In this document: positions 11,211 through 22,480 of the stretch, piece after piece
How positions within the stretch are numbered: position 1 is the first letter of the stretch
Layout of the letters: each line of letters opens with the position of its first letter
DNA from: Botryosphaeria dothidea
Taxonomy: Eukaryota; Ascomycota; Dothideomycetes; Botryosphaeriales; Botryosphaeriaceae
DNA: 64,000 nt
Assembly (NCBI GenBank): GCA_011503125.2
Contig: WWBZ02000040.1
Coordinates: forward strand, 558,001 to 622,000
Direction of reading: 5' to 3'
Position numbers and translations under genes: made by a program
The notes under the pieces: model-generated
The model's input: the letters and a program-made list of their open reading frames with translations, nothing else
Told to the model about the DNA's origin: nothing
The model's database searches: none

Positions 11211-13150
11211 TCACGGCATGACAATCCTCGTCCTGTAGCCCCTGACCACCTTCTGCCCAGCGTTCCCTACCGTCGCCACCAACAAGATGGCATTGAATCC
11301 CGCCATGACGAAGAATGGCGCGCCCGCGTCGAGCTTGTCGAACATGAGCCCACCCAACTTGGTGAGGACCAGGATGCCGCGCGCCACCGGCGAGGCTGTA
11401 GACACCAGCAATAGAGCCCTTGAGTGGGCGCGGCTCGAAGCGAGCGACGACGGTGGCAGACGACGGAAGTGGGAAGGGAGGAGGGGAGAGGATTCCGAGT
11501 AGCCGCTGCCGCTGCTGTTGCGGTTGATGGGCGGCGGTGGGGTCGAGGCGGCTGACGAGGTGCCTCCGAGGAGAGGATCGCGCAGGGAAGCCGAATGCTA
11601 CGGGGGGAGAAGGCACCGGGGTGGCCTCCGGGTCGAGATGGGTGAGGTGGGAGCGCGAGGCGCTAGCAGGCGCAGCCTGGATGTGAGTGCTGGTCTGGAA
11701 ACCGCGCTGATCATCGTCGTCCTCGCCGCGTCGACTTCCGCCCTCGTCACACCTGGATGCCGCGGCCCAAGAGGCCAAGACTACATACGATGCTGCCGAT
11801 CTGGCTGATCCCGAGAAGTGCAACGACGAAGAATACCCCGGCACTGCCGTCTTCGGACGATGGATCCCGGGCTTTTGAGCAGAACCAAAGGCAATGAACC
11901 TGCGATGCCTGCGAGGGCCGCGAGGATCAGAGGCTGGTTATGCTTCTTGTACCGGCCAGCAAGATAACCAAAAATGGGCGCGCCAAATGAGCGCAACCAG
12001 CTGTGAAGTTCCTGTCAGCGCGGACGCAATGAGGTACGCGCGCCGGCAGTTTCTCTTCACATCATCTGAAGTCTTCCCATCACCAGGCTTACAATCTCCG
12101 TGGGAGATGAAATAAGCATTGGCGAACAAGGGGATGAAAAGGGAAATGGCCACAGAGGACGCGCGTGCGACAAAGCCTCCCAGATAACCGAAGGCCAATG
12201 TTGGCATCACTCAGGCCCAGGACCAGGGAATCTAGCAGCAGACGGGGGTAGGGAAGCATAGGCCCGTTGCTTGAATCATCCTTCTCTTTCACGACAAAAA
12301 GGTTGCGCCAGCTCTTGTGCTCTTCGCCTGGGAGATTGCGCAGGCCAAACATGCAGGCAATGGCAACGACGAAGGCCACGGTGCCAACGACATAGAAGGA
12401 GTACTCGACGGCTTCGCTGGGCGCAATGCCGCTCTTCTGGAAGCGTGCGGGCAAAGGCAGAAAGACCCAAGGGCGAGCAGAGCACCAAAGCCGGTAAACA
12501 TGCCCACTAGGCCGGCAAGATTCGAGGTTGACGCGGCGGAGTTTCCGGGGTTGTACGGACGGAGTGGTGTGATGATGCGGAGTTAGGCGGGCAGGGGTGA
12601 TGGTTAGCTCGGAGGAGATGGAGGGCGCTATGTTGTGCCCGTTGGTGCCTCTGGCGGGCGACGTCAGGTCGGCGGGTGGCAGGCGGTCGAGGTGGGTCAT
12701 GGCGGGCAGGACGGCAGTGGACCATGGTGGTGCTGTGAGGGCGACAGTGTCAGCGGTAGCGCGGAGCAGCGGATGCGAGGTCCATACGTCGCAGAAGCGC
12801 CCAAGGCAAACAGCAGGCGACCCAGCAGCAGCTGCGGGTAGACATTGGAAGCCTGTACGAAGAGGAACAGGCTCAGGGCGACGATGGCGTAGCCCACAAC
12901 GGCGACCTTGGCGACGCCGACAACGGGTCCGCTGACCATGCCCCAGAGCGGGCAGCCGACGAGGGCGACCAGCTCATCAGCGAAGCCCAGGGTGCCGACG
13001 GCATCGCCGACGCCATGGTCGCGGCCGATGCGATCGGTGATGACCGAAGGAGAGGGTGCTGTTGAGGAAGACCAGGAAGGAGATGCTGAACAGGGCGACG
13101 CCGAACAGGTAGGTGGCAACCTGCCAGCGCGAGGCTGTGAAGGCGAACAT
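11211..13150 (-). pseudogene. MFS transporter, frame-broken by single-base indels
   Basis: Reading the minus strand from 13150, peptide blocks in changing frames match a fungal major facilitator transporter. They are WQVATYLFGVALFSISFLVF (helix 1), VITDRIGRDHGVGDAVGTLG, LVALVGCPLWGMVSGPVVGV, VAVVGYAIVALSLFLFVQAS, YPQLLLGRLLFALGASA, an intron (GTATGG, CTGAC branch, CACAG), MVTAVLPAMTHLD, then a polar central loop (SISSELTITPARLTP), LAGLVGMFTGFGALLALG, VFLPLPARFQKSGIAP, YSFYVVGTVAFVVAIACMFG, LPYPRLLLDSLVLGLSD, and later APIFGYLAGRYKKHNQPLIL. The last helix block ends at 11211 with GQKVVRGYRTRIVMP. Frame slips sit near 13044 (extra G), 12719 (extra C), 12545, 12466 (missing G in a G run), 12207 and 11985. 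All are single bases. The central-loop pattern and helix order are typical of a 12-helix plasma membrane exporter of unknown substrate. Start uncertain; an upstream ATG exists at 13184. Confidence 0.7.
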
Positions 13151-16100
13151 CAGGACGAGGGATTGGGCTCAGTGCAAACCGCATGGCCGCCTTCGCGGCT
13201 GTGAGGTGGTGGGCGGAGATGCAGGCGCGCGGGTGGCAGGGCGGCTTGGTGCTTGGTGCTTGGTGCTTTGCTTGCGGGCACGATGGGAGACTGGCCGGCC
13301 TGTGAGCTGTGCCGGGGGGAGCTTGGGCGCTGCCGCCGAGAATCGCCCACGACGCCGGCCCCGGGGGTGCAGGCCGCCTCCACGATGAATGTAACGTCCC
13401 AAGCACCACCACCATCAGCCCCGCCCCATTGGCCTAGCGCCCGCCTGCCCTGCGCGCCTGCGTCACGGCGGTTGTTGCTGATGCAGCAGCCGGACGACAG
13501 CGCATCATCTTCGGTGGCACCATTGTGCACTGCCGCGTCCGGAGCGGCTCCCGCATTGGCCCTGCCTGCCGGCCTGATCACATGGATTTGAGCGATTGTA
13601 TATCGACCTCTGGCATGCGCGGCCCCAGAGATCGCCCGCCTTCAGCCGTGCTGCGTCATGGCCAAGGCCCTGCCGCACGGCACGGTCCGCTGGCGTTGGC
13701 CATCCATTGCCCTGTCCTCGACATCTTACCGCGGCTCCGACCCTGCCGTCGGGTCCGCTGGTCGCTGGAGCCGTGTCAGACCAACAAACTGCGCCCCCAT
13801 TTCTAGCGTGTCCGTGGAGATCTTTGGATCGCTTTGGAAGGGATGCAGTCCACTGGTGGGCCCGTCTGCGCGGGAATTGCAGGGTTCTGCCGCGGGTATA
13901 CATGCGTGTCTCATGCCCACTGCGCCTGCCCTATACGACCTCGTGAACCGGGCGCCCGTTCTCGCCGCTGACTGGCCGTCGTCTTGCCCATGACAGCATC
14001 CCCGTCGTAGAATCGGGCAACAAAGGTTGATGGACGGCTGGCCGACCACCGCCAACGGCACGAGCCAGGCACCGCTGCCCCAGCACCAGCACTCCCGGCC
14101 CAGCATCGCCTCGGCGCGTGGTTCAAGAGTGCTGTACGCCGGAGGAGGGGTCTAGACCAGCTCTTTTGAGCTGAACGCAGCCATCATCTATCAGCTGGCA
14201 ATGCTACCCTGGGCTTATCCTAATGGGGTTTGCTGCGCATTTACCTGTGTTGTTTGTGAGCAATATCGAGCCCGTCGGGGCGAAACATCTTTTTGCATCT
14301 CTCGTAAAACATCCATGTTGTGTTCAATTTTATGATCCAAGATGGTGGAAGCATACTTACAACGCACACACGTGGTTTTCATCTGGGCCATATCTTACTT
14401 GTGCACCTGGAGCCCCTCCCATGGCGATCCATACCCGCATTTCTCGGAGCCCTTGGCGGACGCAGCCAATGCCGCAGTATTCATGTGTATACTGAGACGT
14501 GGAAAGCTGGCTAATAGTCAATACCCTTTACAAGTCTACGCAGCGTTGAAATCCGGACAGGCTCGTGAGGAAGAACAGACGTGTAGCAGGATTGATACCA
14601 GCTTCTATGCACTTAGCAAGACAGCAGGTCATGATACCGACAATCGTGGTTTGCTCCTCCTGCTGGATGCGAAATCGAACATAGTTTTTCGTGGAGGTAA
14701 TGATCGTGTTACCAGCAACAGCTGTCTTGAAATTAGACCGTATAATTCAAGAGATAAACATCGTACATCGCAGTGAAAAATTCCCGTCGCTCTTTCGAAT
14801 TGGCTAAACGGAAAAGATCAAAACCCGAATCGTTGTTCGGCGTTTGCTTTCCTTCCCGCATTCATTTTAGCCTTGTAGGGCGACCGCCATACGGTGCACA
14901 GCGTCAGGTAATCTCTGCCATCTCTGGTGAAGCCGATGATGCATCTAGCAAGGAGAGACATACAGCCCACTGGACAGCTCGCGCCCTGAGAGTCTGCAGC
15001 CAGGGAGGAAAAATGAATCAGAAGAAACACGGCTTGCAGTGCCTTACCAGGCCGCTTGGAGGTGATGTGGAATCATCCCACATGATCATGCTCACTCGAG
15101 AAATCTCGGGGTTTCTTCGGTTTGGATGGTCTCAGAGCCGCATGCATAGCATTCGATCCGGTGTAGCGGGCTGGAAGTGTGGGGTCTCCTGTTGGTGCTA
15201 ACGGCGGTCCAGATCTTCTGAGACCAGGTCTGATGCAGTCGGGCGGGATATACTTGGCCCACGTACAGATGGAAGATATCCTGGTACAGCTGAGATCTAC
15301 GTGGTGGCCTCTTTCTTCGGGTCCCGGCTGCCGTGGCACCATGCTCGGCAGTACGTCATGTAACATGTCTCAAGGGAAGGGGATGAGCCTTCGAAAACGT
15401 CCTTGACCATCCATGATGTCGGGCTTATGGCGATACTATTGGCGAGAAAGAGCAGATCGTATTGGCCAATCTGCAAGGCGCAAGGCGCAGACAAATGGGC
15501 AGCGAAAGTGCGAAGTTGGTAGGACATGTATCATGGACGAGCTTAGCTCCCTCCTCCCCTAGAAGCAACGGAGGCTTTTCCGCGGAGGCAGGTGCTGTCA
15601 AACACGACGTTCTAGACCCGCCTACAATCATAGTTGAGACGTGAGCTGCGGAAGCTCAGTTGTGCTGCCCGGATATACCGGCTCCTTGGCCATTCTTGAT
15701 GGACTCAAATGTTCAAAAACTAATATCATTGAGGGCTCTTTATGTATAACGAGACCGCCAATATCATTGGTTCGGCAACCGTGCTGGCAATCCACTCTGG
15801 GACTGATAGTAAAACCGTTCCAACTAATCGCTGCGAAGAGCCATTAGATTCTAGAATCCGTAAGGGCCGAGGTGAGGCTGGGGAAAAGTCGTCCTGTGAC
15901 CATATGCGGCTGGGGAACAAGGTGTGCCAAGCAAGAGGAGCCTCAACAAGGCGCTTTCACGAAGCGTACTGCTTCTCGCGTGAGCAGAATCATTGTACTC
16001 ACCAAGTTCTGTCTGCTAGGGCACAGCATTACCGTCCTTGCGCATCCTTTGTTTGCATCATTACTCTATGCAGGGCGTTAGCGATGCCCGGTCATTCGCT

Positions 16101-19100
16101 GGCGCCACCTCCGCTTCAGATGCCACTAGTCCAGCAAGCAGTGGGCGCCCAGTCCGTTGCTCCGAGCTCGCTAACAAGTAGCATACTTTATCAGGTTATG
16201 CTTACCGGACGACTGCCATATTGTTGCGGCGGCATGTCCACACGACTGCGCTAGCGGTTCGGAGACAGCTCCACATAATTCATGCGTCCACAAAGCATGA
16301 GATATAGGTGCAGCTCACATATGCAAGTCGAGAGCTTCTCCCGAATGTGTTATAGGCAAGGAAATTTTTCGTCGCAAAAGGATGTGGCACTGACCAGCGG
16401 ACAAATAAGGGTCAGGAAGAGAGAAAGAGCCAACCAGCCGTCGCACCCGAGAGATGGCAGAAGCCACCGTGATGTTGTAGATCCGCGGATCCTTCGCCAC
16501 GTTGACGGGCATTGAGATGCTTCGCTGTTCTATCGGGACGGATCTGTTCCCCCCCAAAAAAAGCATAACCGAGATGCATGCGCAGGCGTGTGCCGTGGCG
16601 AGCAGAGGAGCTGCTGCCCCGTGGCTCATTACAGTAGGCGGGGCCCTTCCGGACTGGTTTTGTGCGGGTTCCATTGTATACTCCTTGGTGTTGAGATTCA
16701 CACAAGATCGTCCCACACGCGCTGTGGCATGGAAGACTTGAGTGAAACCATATGGGCCCTCCCAAGACAGACGGTGAGCCCGGAGAAAAGTTGAAGTGAC
16801 ACCCGTAGAGCATTCTGCTCGTGGGTCGTGTTCAAATTGGGTCGGAAATGGCTCCGTGCCAATTACTTACAGGAACGAAGCGCGAGGGAATCTAAGAAGG
16901 CCGGCCAGGGGGCAGGAAGAATCTCAAAAGGTCCTGGTGAAGGTCCTCTCCTTGGCCCGAAAGCCAATAGAAGAGCCTCAGCTGACGGTTCCGCGGTCGA
17001 GGATAAACGGTTGATAGGCTGAACAAAGTGATGCTCGCTTTCACATGCCAAGTCTGGCGCGAGGATGATGATACGAACTCCGGTCGTAGTGACCGAACAC
17101 TTGGTGGAACAGGACTTTCAAAAGCTTACCGAAGAACCTGCCCATACGTTGGCGCGCGGTGTTTGGAGCATTGGTGGTGAGAGATTCTTGTGTTGGAGAG
17201 ATAGAACGCACTGTCCAGGCGGATTGTACAAAGCGCTCTTGGTGAGTACAACGTGGCTGAGATTCCGTTGACGCTGGGGCTGTATCTTTGCCCTAGGCGC
17301 GTGCGGCAACCAACAGAATTGTGCATTGATTAGCTCCCCGCGCATCGCCCATTCCCGAGAGGACCAAGCCCAGTTGGGCGCGGATAAGCCAGCAGCTTGA
17401 ATCTGCTGATTTTGGCAGGCGAAGCGGGGCACCGGAGATGAGGAGATTCGTGGCGCCGGGGAAGAGATGGGCTCAGCATGGGCGATGATGGTGATGTGGC
17501 AAGAGCGTGCCTTCGAGTCGCCTCGCGTCAGCAAACAATTTTGACGGCCGTCTCCGCAACGAACACGAAAGCCTCATGTCGCACGGAACCCACAGTGTGG
17601 ATGCTTCTCTGCATTTTGCGGGGTCGGGCCGACCAATACCCGCTCTGATTCCACATAGGATGCAGCGCTTCCTTTTGACATGGTGTGATTGATGCCTGGA
17701 CTATCCATGGGTATGCGGATTGTTGGTCAGATAAGGTGGAGCTCGAAGGGCTCAGCATGCAGCCATGTTGTACTGGTTCTGTCCGATCACCCACTGACGT
17801 TGTAACATTGTTTCATGCATCTTGCACCGGCTCAGCAGGACACCGCATCGATGAAAGAGGGGCTGCGGACAGCCTTCTGGCATCATGCATCATCCTTGAT
17901 CGGATATCTTTTACAAGCGATATGATGTGTCGCTTGCAACAGAGTCGGGCATTCTGCGAGAAACAAAAGTGCTGCTCACAGAGCATACGCCACCGATCTG
18001 AGCGCCATGTCAACAAAAGTCCAGGTGCGGATGGAGATGGATACTGAGAATCTTGTTGCCTCGTCGGTGGGCTTGCCGCAGAGCCGGAGTCGCTCCAAGC
18101 CCAGCGCGACGTCCAAGCTGCAGTGCATCGGCGCTATCGACTTAGTGTCTCGATGGGAACAGGCGACGATGAATTGGGGCGAACGCAGCGTGAATCCCGT
18201 AGCTACCGTTTCTAGTCAGGATCGCCAGGACCTCGAAGTCCTAGGGTGTTCGTTCCGCCCCACATGGGTGATTGCGTGTCGTGCTTAAGCGGCAGTGATG
18301 CGGCACCCTGCACACAACTTCGCCCGCAAGGAGATGATAATATGCCAAGCTCGGAATATCCGATTACGGATAGCATCTTGCCCAAGAAGCATCTGTGAAA
18401 TACCAATGCGTTAGCCACCTCGAGAAACATTCGATAATTCTCGTCCCCCTTACGAATGTGGAAAATGCCTTCGTGGGCGGGTATTGGGGAAGGGTGGATC
18501 GCGCCCCGTATACCAATCCAAGCTGCCTGTGTATGTTGCGCTTCGCCCCTCAGACATGCCTGGACCTGTTGACTGGATCGAAGCAGACGACTTCCTACGC
18601 CTTGCATGCCGTTGGCGAGGACAATGATGCCTGCGTAGTGGTACATCTCGGCCCAGTATTTCGGGACTGCTTCCGGCAAATCATGCTATGAGGTAGGTTC
18701 TAGAGCTGCCCCGCAGATGATGGCGAGGAATGGACAAATGGCGGCACGAAACGCTCCGGACTTGATACTCCCCATGACGGGTACAGCCGCTCCTGCATGA
18801 GTTGGGGCGACAAGTACGTCATCCTCCGGAGACAGATCCGAGTCCCGATCAAGCTGATGGTCAGGAATCACTCCGAGGTGTCCAGTGGCACAATGCGTAC
18901 TTCCTGGGTCGTCTTCTCGGTCGCGTCAACGCTCTGCTAGTCTCAACTGGGTATTCCGTTAGCAGTTTGGATGCCAATATGGGGGTTCAATTGGTGGACT
19001 AACAGAGGGAGCAAGAATCACGGCCTAGCGTCAGGTATCAGGACGGCCGATAGGACACGGGCATGATGGTCAACGTGAAAGAATTCAGGAAGGCACTCAG

Positions 19101-19393
19101 GGGAAGTTTGGCTTTTCAGTAGTGGCAGAAACTAGGAAAGCGGAGATGATTCCGACCCCGGTCCCGACAGAGAAAAGCTCAAGGAACGGCCCGCAGCAGG
19201 ATTGGACACAGGCCGTGGTGATCTACTCGATGACATGCTCTTGACTCAGCGGCTCGTTTGCCTCATTGCCTGCTTTCTGGTCGGCAGTGTGGCATCTTGA
19301 ACTGCGTGCCGGGAGGCCGTAGCATCATCCCCGACTGCTTGGCGCTACGATGAGCGAGACACGGATGCGCACTCGGGCGCCATGCAGCCGTCG

Positions 19394-19442
<49 letters not shown>

Positions 19443-20219
19443 GCAGCAGCAGCAGCAGCAGCAGCAGGAAGCACCCGGCGTGACCAGAGGTATTTGAGGA
19501 TGACAATGGCCTTGAGCAAGCAGTCTCTTATTTGGCGTTAGCCCGTTTGAGAGAGAGACTGGATCCGCCGTGCCAATGCAAGTTAGACTTCGTGCTGTCG
19601 TACAGACGTAGCCACATAGCCCACGTCGTGCGAATAGGTAGAAGGCGTTGCTCATGAGCGGCCTGGGGAGCGAGGGACGCGAGGATTTTCAACAGGAGCA
19701 GAAAGTCATTGCAAAGCTGTGTTGGGATGGGGACACGGGCTGTGGAGCACGAGTAGCAGCATTTGCCCAGGCTTTCGCCCAGTGGAAATGCAGTGACCTT
19801 TGTGCAGCCTTGCACAGAGGTGCATGGCGGCGAGTAGGAAGGTGCATGGCGCAGATAGCACGGCAGACGTGCAGCGAAGGGATGGCCACGGCGGGTGGTA
19901 CAAGGCTGGCGTGAAGAGCGTGCGACGGGCTGTGGTGGGTGCGACGGCGTCTGCTGGACCGGCAGAGCGAGGGCGACGCGACGGTAAGCGACGTGCGTTC
20001 AAGTAGCGGAGCGCGAAAGCGCGGCGAACGAAGGCCTGACCAAGCGGAACGCCCGCCGAGGCGCCGCTGCGCGAGGGGCGAGGTGAGCGATCGCAAAGTG
20101 CGGGCATCTGGTCACACAGGCACACGAAAAGACGCGTGCAAAGCCTGGCGGCCAAGGCTGCCGGGGCCCTTGCTCGCTTGCGCTTCTTCTTCATCACCAC
20201 TCGCGACACGCTTCTGAAC
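13151..20219. other. 7 kb gene-poor region
   Basis: No intact gene is supported. Only short open frames occur and base composition is closer to even than in neighbouring genes. A few fragments look protein-like (for example minus strand 18212-18679, and a cysteine pair CYACG near 15145 on the minus strand) but cannot be joined or assigned. The AAC/CAG microsatellite at 19394-19467 lies inside. No terminal repeats or transposase motifs were found. Degraded former genes or an indel-rich assembly segment are both possible. Confidence 0.4.
19394..19467. repeat. Compound trinucleotide microsatellite (AAC)n(CAG)9
   Basis: About 15.7 units of AAC (19394-19440) run directly into nine units of CAG (19441-19467). 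No supported gene covers it, although it is open in several frames. The junction AACAACAG CAG suggests growth of one repeat class from a point variant of the other. Confidence 0.95.
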
Positions 20220-21466
20220 CTAGCAATCGTACATTTCAAAGCATTGAAGTACACAGATCAATCGCCCGGGAAAAACAACTCCGTATGCGCCCCCAACCTG
20301 ACCTGCGCCGATACCGCCTCCGCGCCATTGCCCGCCCCTGCCTGCTTGCCCGTTTGCCCGCTCATCGCCTTGCCTGGCTATGTGTCTGCGCCATATGCAT
20401 GTCAGCTTCCGCGCGGGACGCGAATTGCCCGTTGCCTGTGCCCGACTTACGCGCTGAGGGTTCCCGTTGACAATCAACATCCCTGGATCTTGCACCGGCG
20501 TCGACTCCCGGTCCTCCTTCACTGTGATCCGCCTTTCATGAAACCGTATCTGGTCGAGCCTCTCTATCACCTGCCTGGCCTCCTCCACCGAGCCAAAACG
20601 GATCGTGGCTGAGCTTCTCTTCACCTCTACTGCCTGCGGACGCCCGTAGGGCCGCACCAGCTCTCGGATGTCATTCTCGGATACGCCCCAGACCAGCCCA
20701 GAGATGTGCACTCCCCGTGACTCTGTACGCACCACACCGTTTGCGATGTTGACTGGCAGCCCGTGCTCGTTGGTCATCGGTGGTGCAGCCGGTGCCGTCA
20801 TCGCCGGCATCGTTGGGTAATAGGCGGCCGAAGTCGTGTACATGTGCATTTGGCCAACTGTGATCGGCACAGTCATGCTAGGGTGTTGCATCGGGATAGT
20901 GACAAATGGCACAGGCGTGATAGGCTGCCAATCTGGAATGTTTTGCGCAGCTAACACCGACCTCGCAGTAATGCGAGATCTATTATCTGAATGGCCCGTG
21001 GCGCCGGGATAGTACGTCGAGCAGTTGCACATCAGCAGAACGGCATCTCGGCTCGATGCGTCGAAGTGATGCACTAGCAATGGCCGGCCAAGACGGGCAT
21101 ACATCACCACCACCAAAAGATCTGCGTCGAGCTCTAGGTCAGTCTTCATGAACGCGAGAGAGCCTCATCGCACTCACGATAAACGCTCGCGGCATCTTGG
21201 TCAGACTTGACGCTGAAGTAGCCCTTGGCGCCCTCGGGGCCGTGCCAGGATTCGTCCATATTGGTCCAGCCTGGCTGGTTGGTGGTAGCATCTCGAACAA
21301 GGTCTTTTAATTTCTGCCAGTTGAAATGCTCCGGCAGCTACGTCGAGACAAGAATACATTAGCAATAACCCGGAAGAGTTCGCACATTGGCACATACCCC
21401 GGAAACAATGAAGAAGTTCTTCTCCCTCTGAGGGCGAAGGGGCCCGGGGCGTGAGATGCTCGTCAT
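20220..21466 (-). CDS. Two-RRM RNA-binding protein, conserved in Pezizomycotina
   Basis: Exons on the minus strand are 21466-21398, 21337-21178 and 21133-20220, giving 380 aa with phases that fit. Introns are 60 nt (GTATGTG, CGTAG) and 44 nt (GTGAGTG, CTGAC, CTAG). An N-terminal RRM-like domain starts with KNFFIVSGLPEHFNWQKLKD at about residue 15. A linker holds TYYPGATGHSDN and SRITARSVLAAQNIPDW, a signature I associate with an uncharacterised fungal RNA-binding family. A Pro/Met/Tyr-rich spacer precedes a second RRM at about 217-283 (VHISGLVWGV, ATIRFGSVEEARQVIERL). The 3' end is uncertain. After GNPQR there is a good GTAAGTC donor near 20449, so the last coding part may be spliced (acceptors near 20398 or 20387) rather than read through to 20220. 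Probable role is mRNA binding in nucleus or cytoplasm. Confidence 0.8.
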
Positions 21467-22480
21467 GAGGAAGATTGCCGGTACAAGCCCACGAAACAAT
21501 TACTTGTGGGCAAGGAGCGACAGCGCTGGGCAGATGTAGGGAGCCGTTTGACAGATGCTGAGCAACAATGGCTTGCCGGGGCACGGTAGAGCAGATACAC
21601 AAACTAGAGAGCTGCCAGAGCTGTTGAGAGCGAGCGCGAAGTGGATGGAATCGGGAGGCCTGGAGATGAGAGAATAGACACGAACTCCAGCCTGGATTTA
21701 TATGCCAGTCTATGGCTCAGGGACGGCGAGCAAAACGCACGTCGACGCGCCCATCAAATGCGTGGCATACAAAGGCAACCGAGCAGCAAGAAAGCACCCC
21801 AGCCAGCGGGAGACGTAGCATGCAATGCCCTTGTCGGTGAACCACCCACCCGGAGCTGGAAGTCCTTACAGCAGGGATGGGGCAACGGCGACATGGTTCG
21901 AGGGGCCCGCACGCCGGGAGCATTCGAGCAGGGAACAGCAGCAAACAGCGGGCAGTACCGTAGGCTAGGAACAGCCTGGGGATGTCAGACACGGGCGGGC
22001 AGTGTGCGAACGCCGGGCAACATCTCCGGGTTGCCCTTTCGATAAGTAGCTCGGCGGCTCCACTCTGCGTCTGCGCGAGGGCCACCGATCCTCCGGGCAC
22101 AGGCACAAGAGGTGTCGCGCGCGATAGTGCGGCAATAATGTCCGTGGGCCGTCGATGCGTTCCGCTCTGGTCAAGCAACATTGCCTGTCGCATGCTGATT
22201 GTGCGACGCGACAACTGCGGCCAGAGGGGTGGCCACCATCATGTGCGGCGCGTCGACTGCGAAGCCTTCGCCTGAGCAGCACGTCCGCTTTTGCTGCCCG
22301 GAATGTCGCCAATGGTTCACGGCCTCTGCAACCTGCCCAGCGCTGCCCAAGCTGTGGCCCGTGAGCATCTAGCCATCCAGTATCAGCCAGGCTCGTCTGC
22401 AGGATGGTCACTGGCAAATCCCGTTGAGATGCTGCTTCATTGCCGTTGCAGCATTGGTCACCAGATCACCTTCTGCTCAG
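21467..22480. other. Intergenic region between two minus-strand genes
   Basis: About 1 kb downstream of the LisH/WD40 gene and upstream of the RRM gene. Open frames of up to 165 codons on the minus strand show no recognisable domain. It probably holds the RRM gene promoter. Confidence 0.4.

Noticed and set aside
18212..18679. 155-codon minus-strand frame that vaguely resembles a sugar transporter loop (HIRKGDENYRMFLEVANAL)
   Set aside because: Surrounding helices could not be found in any frame, so the resemblance may be chance.
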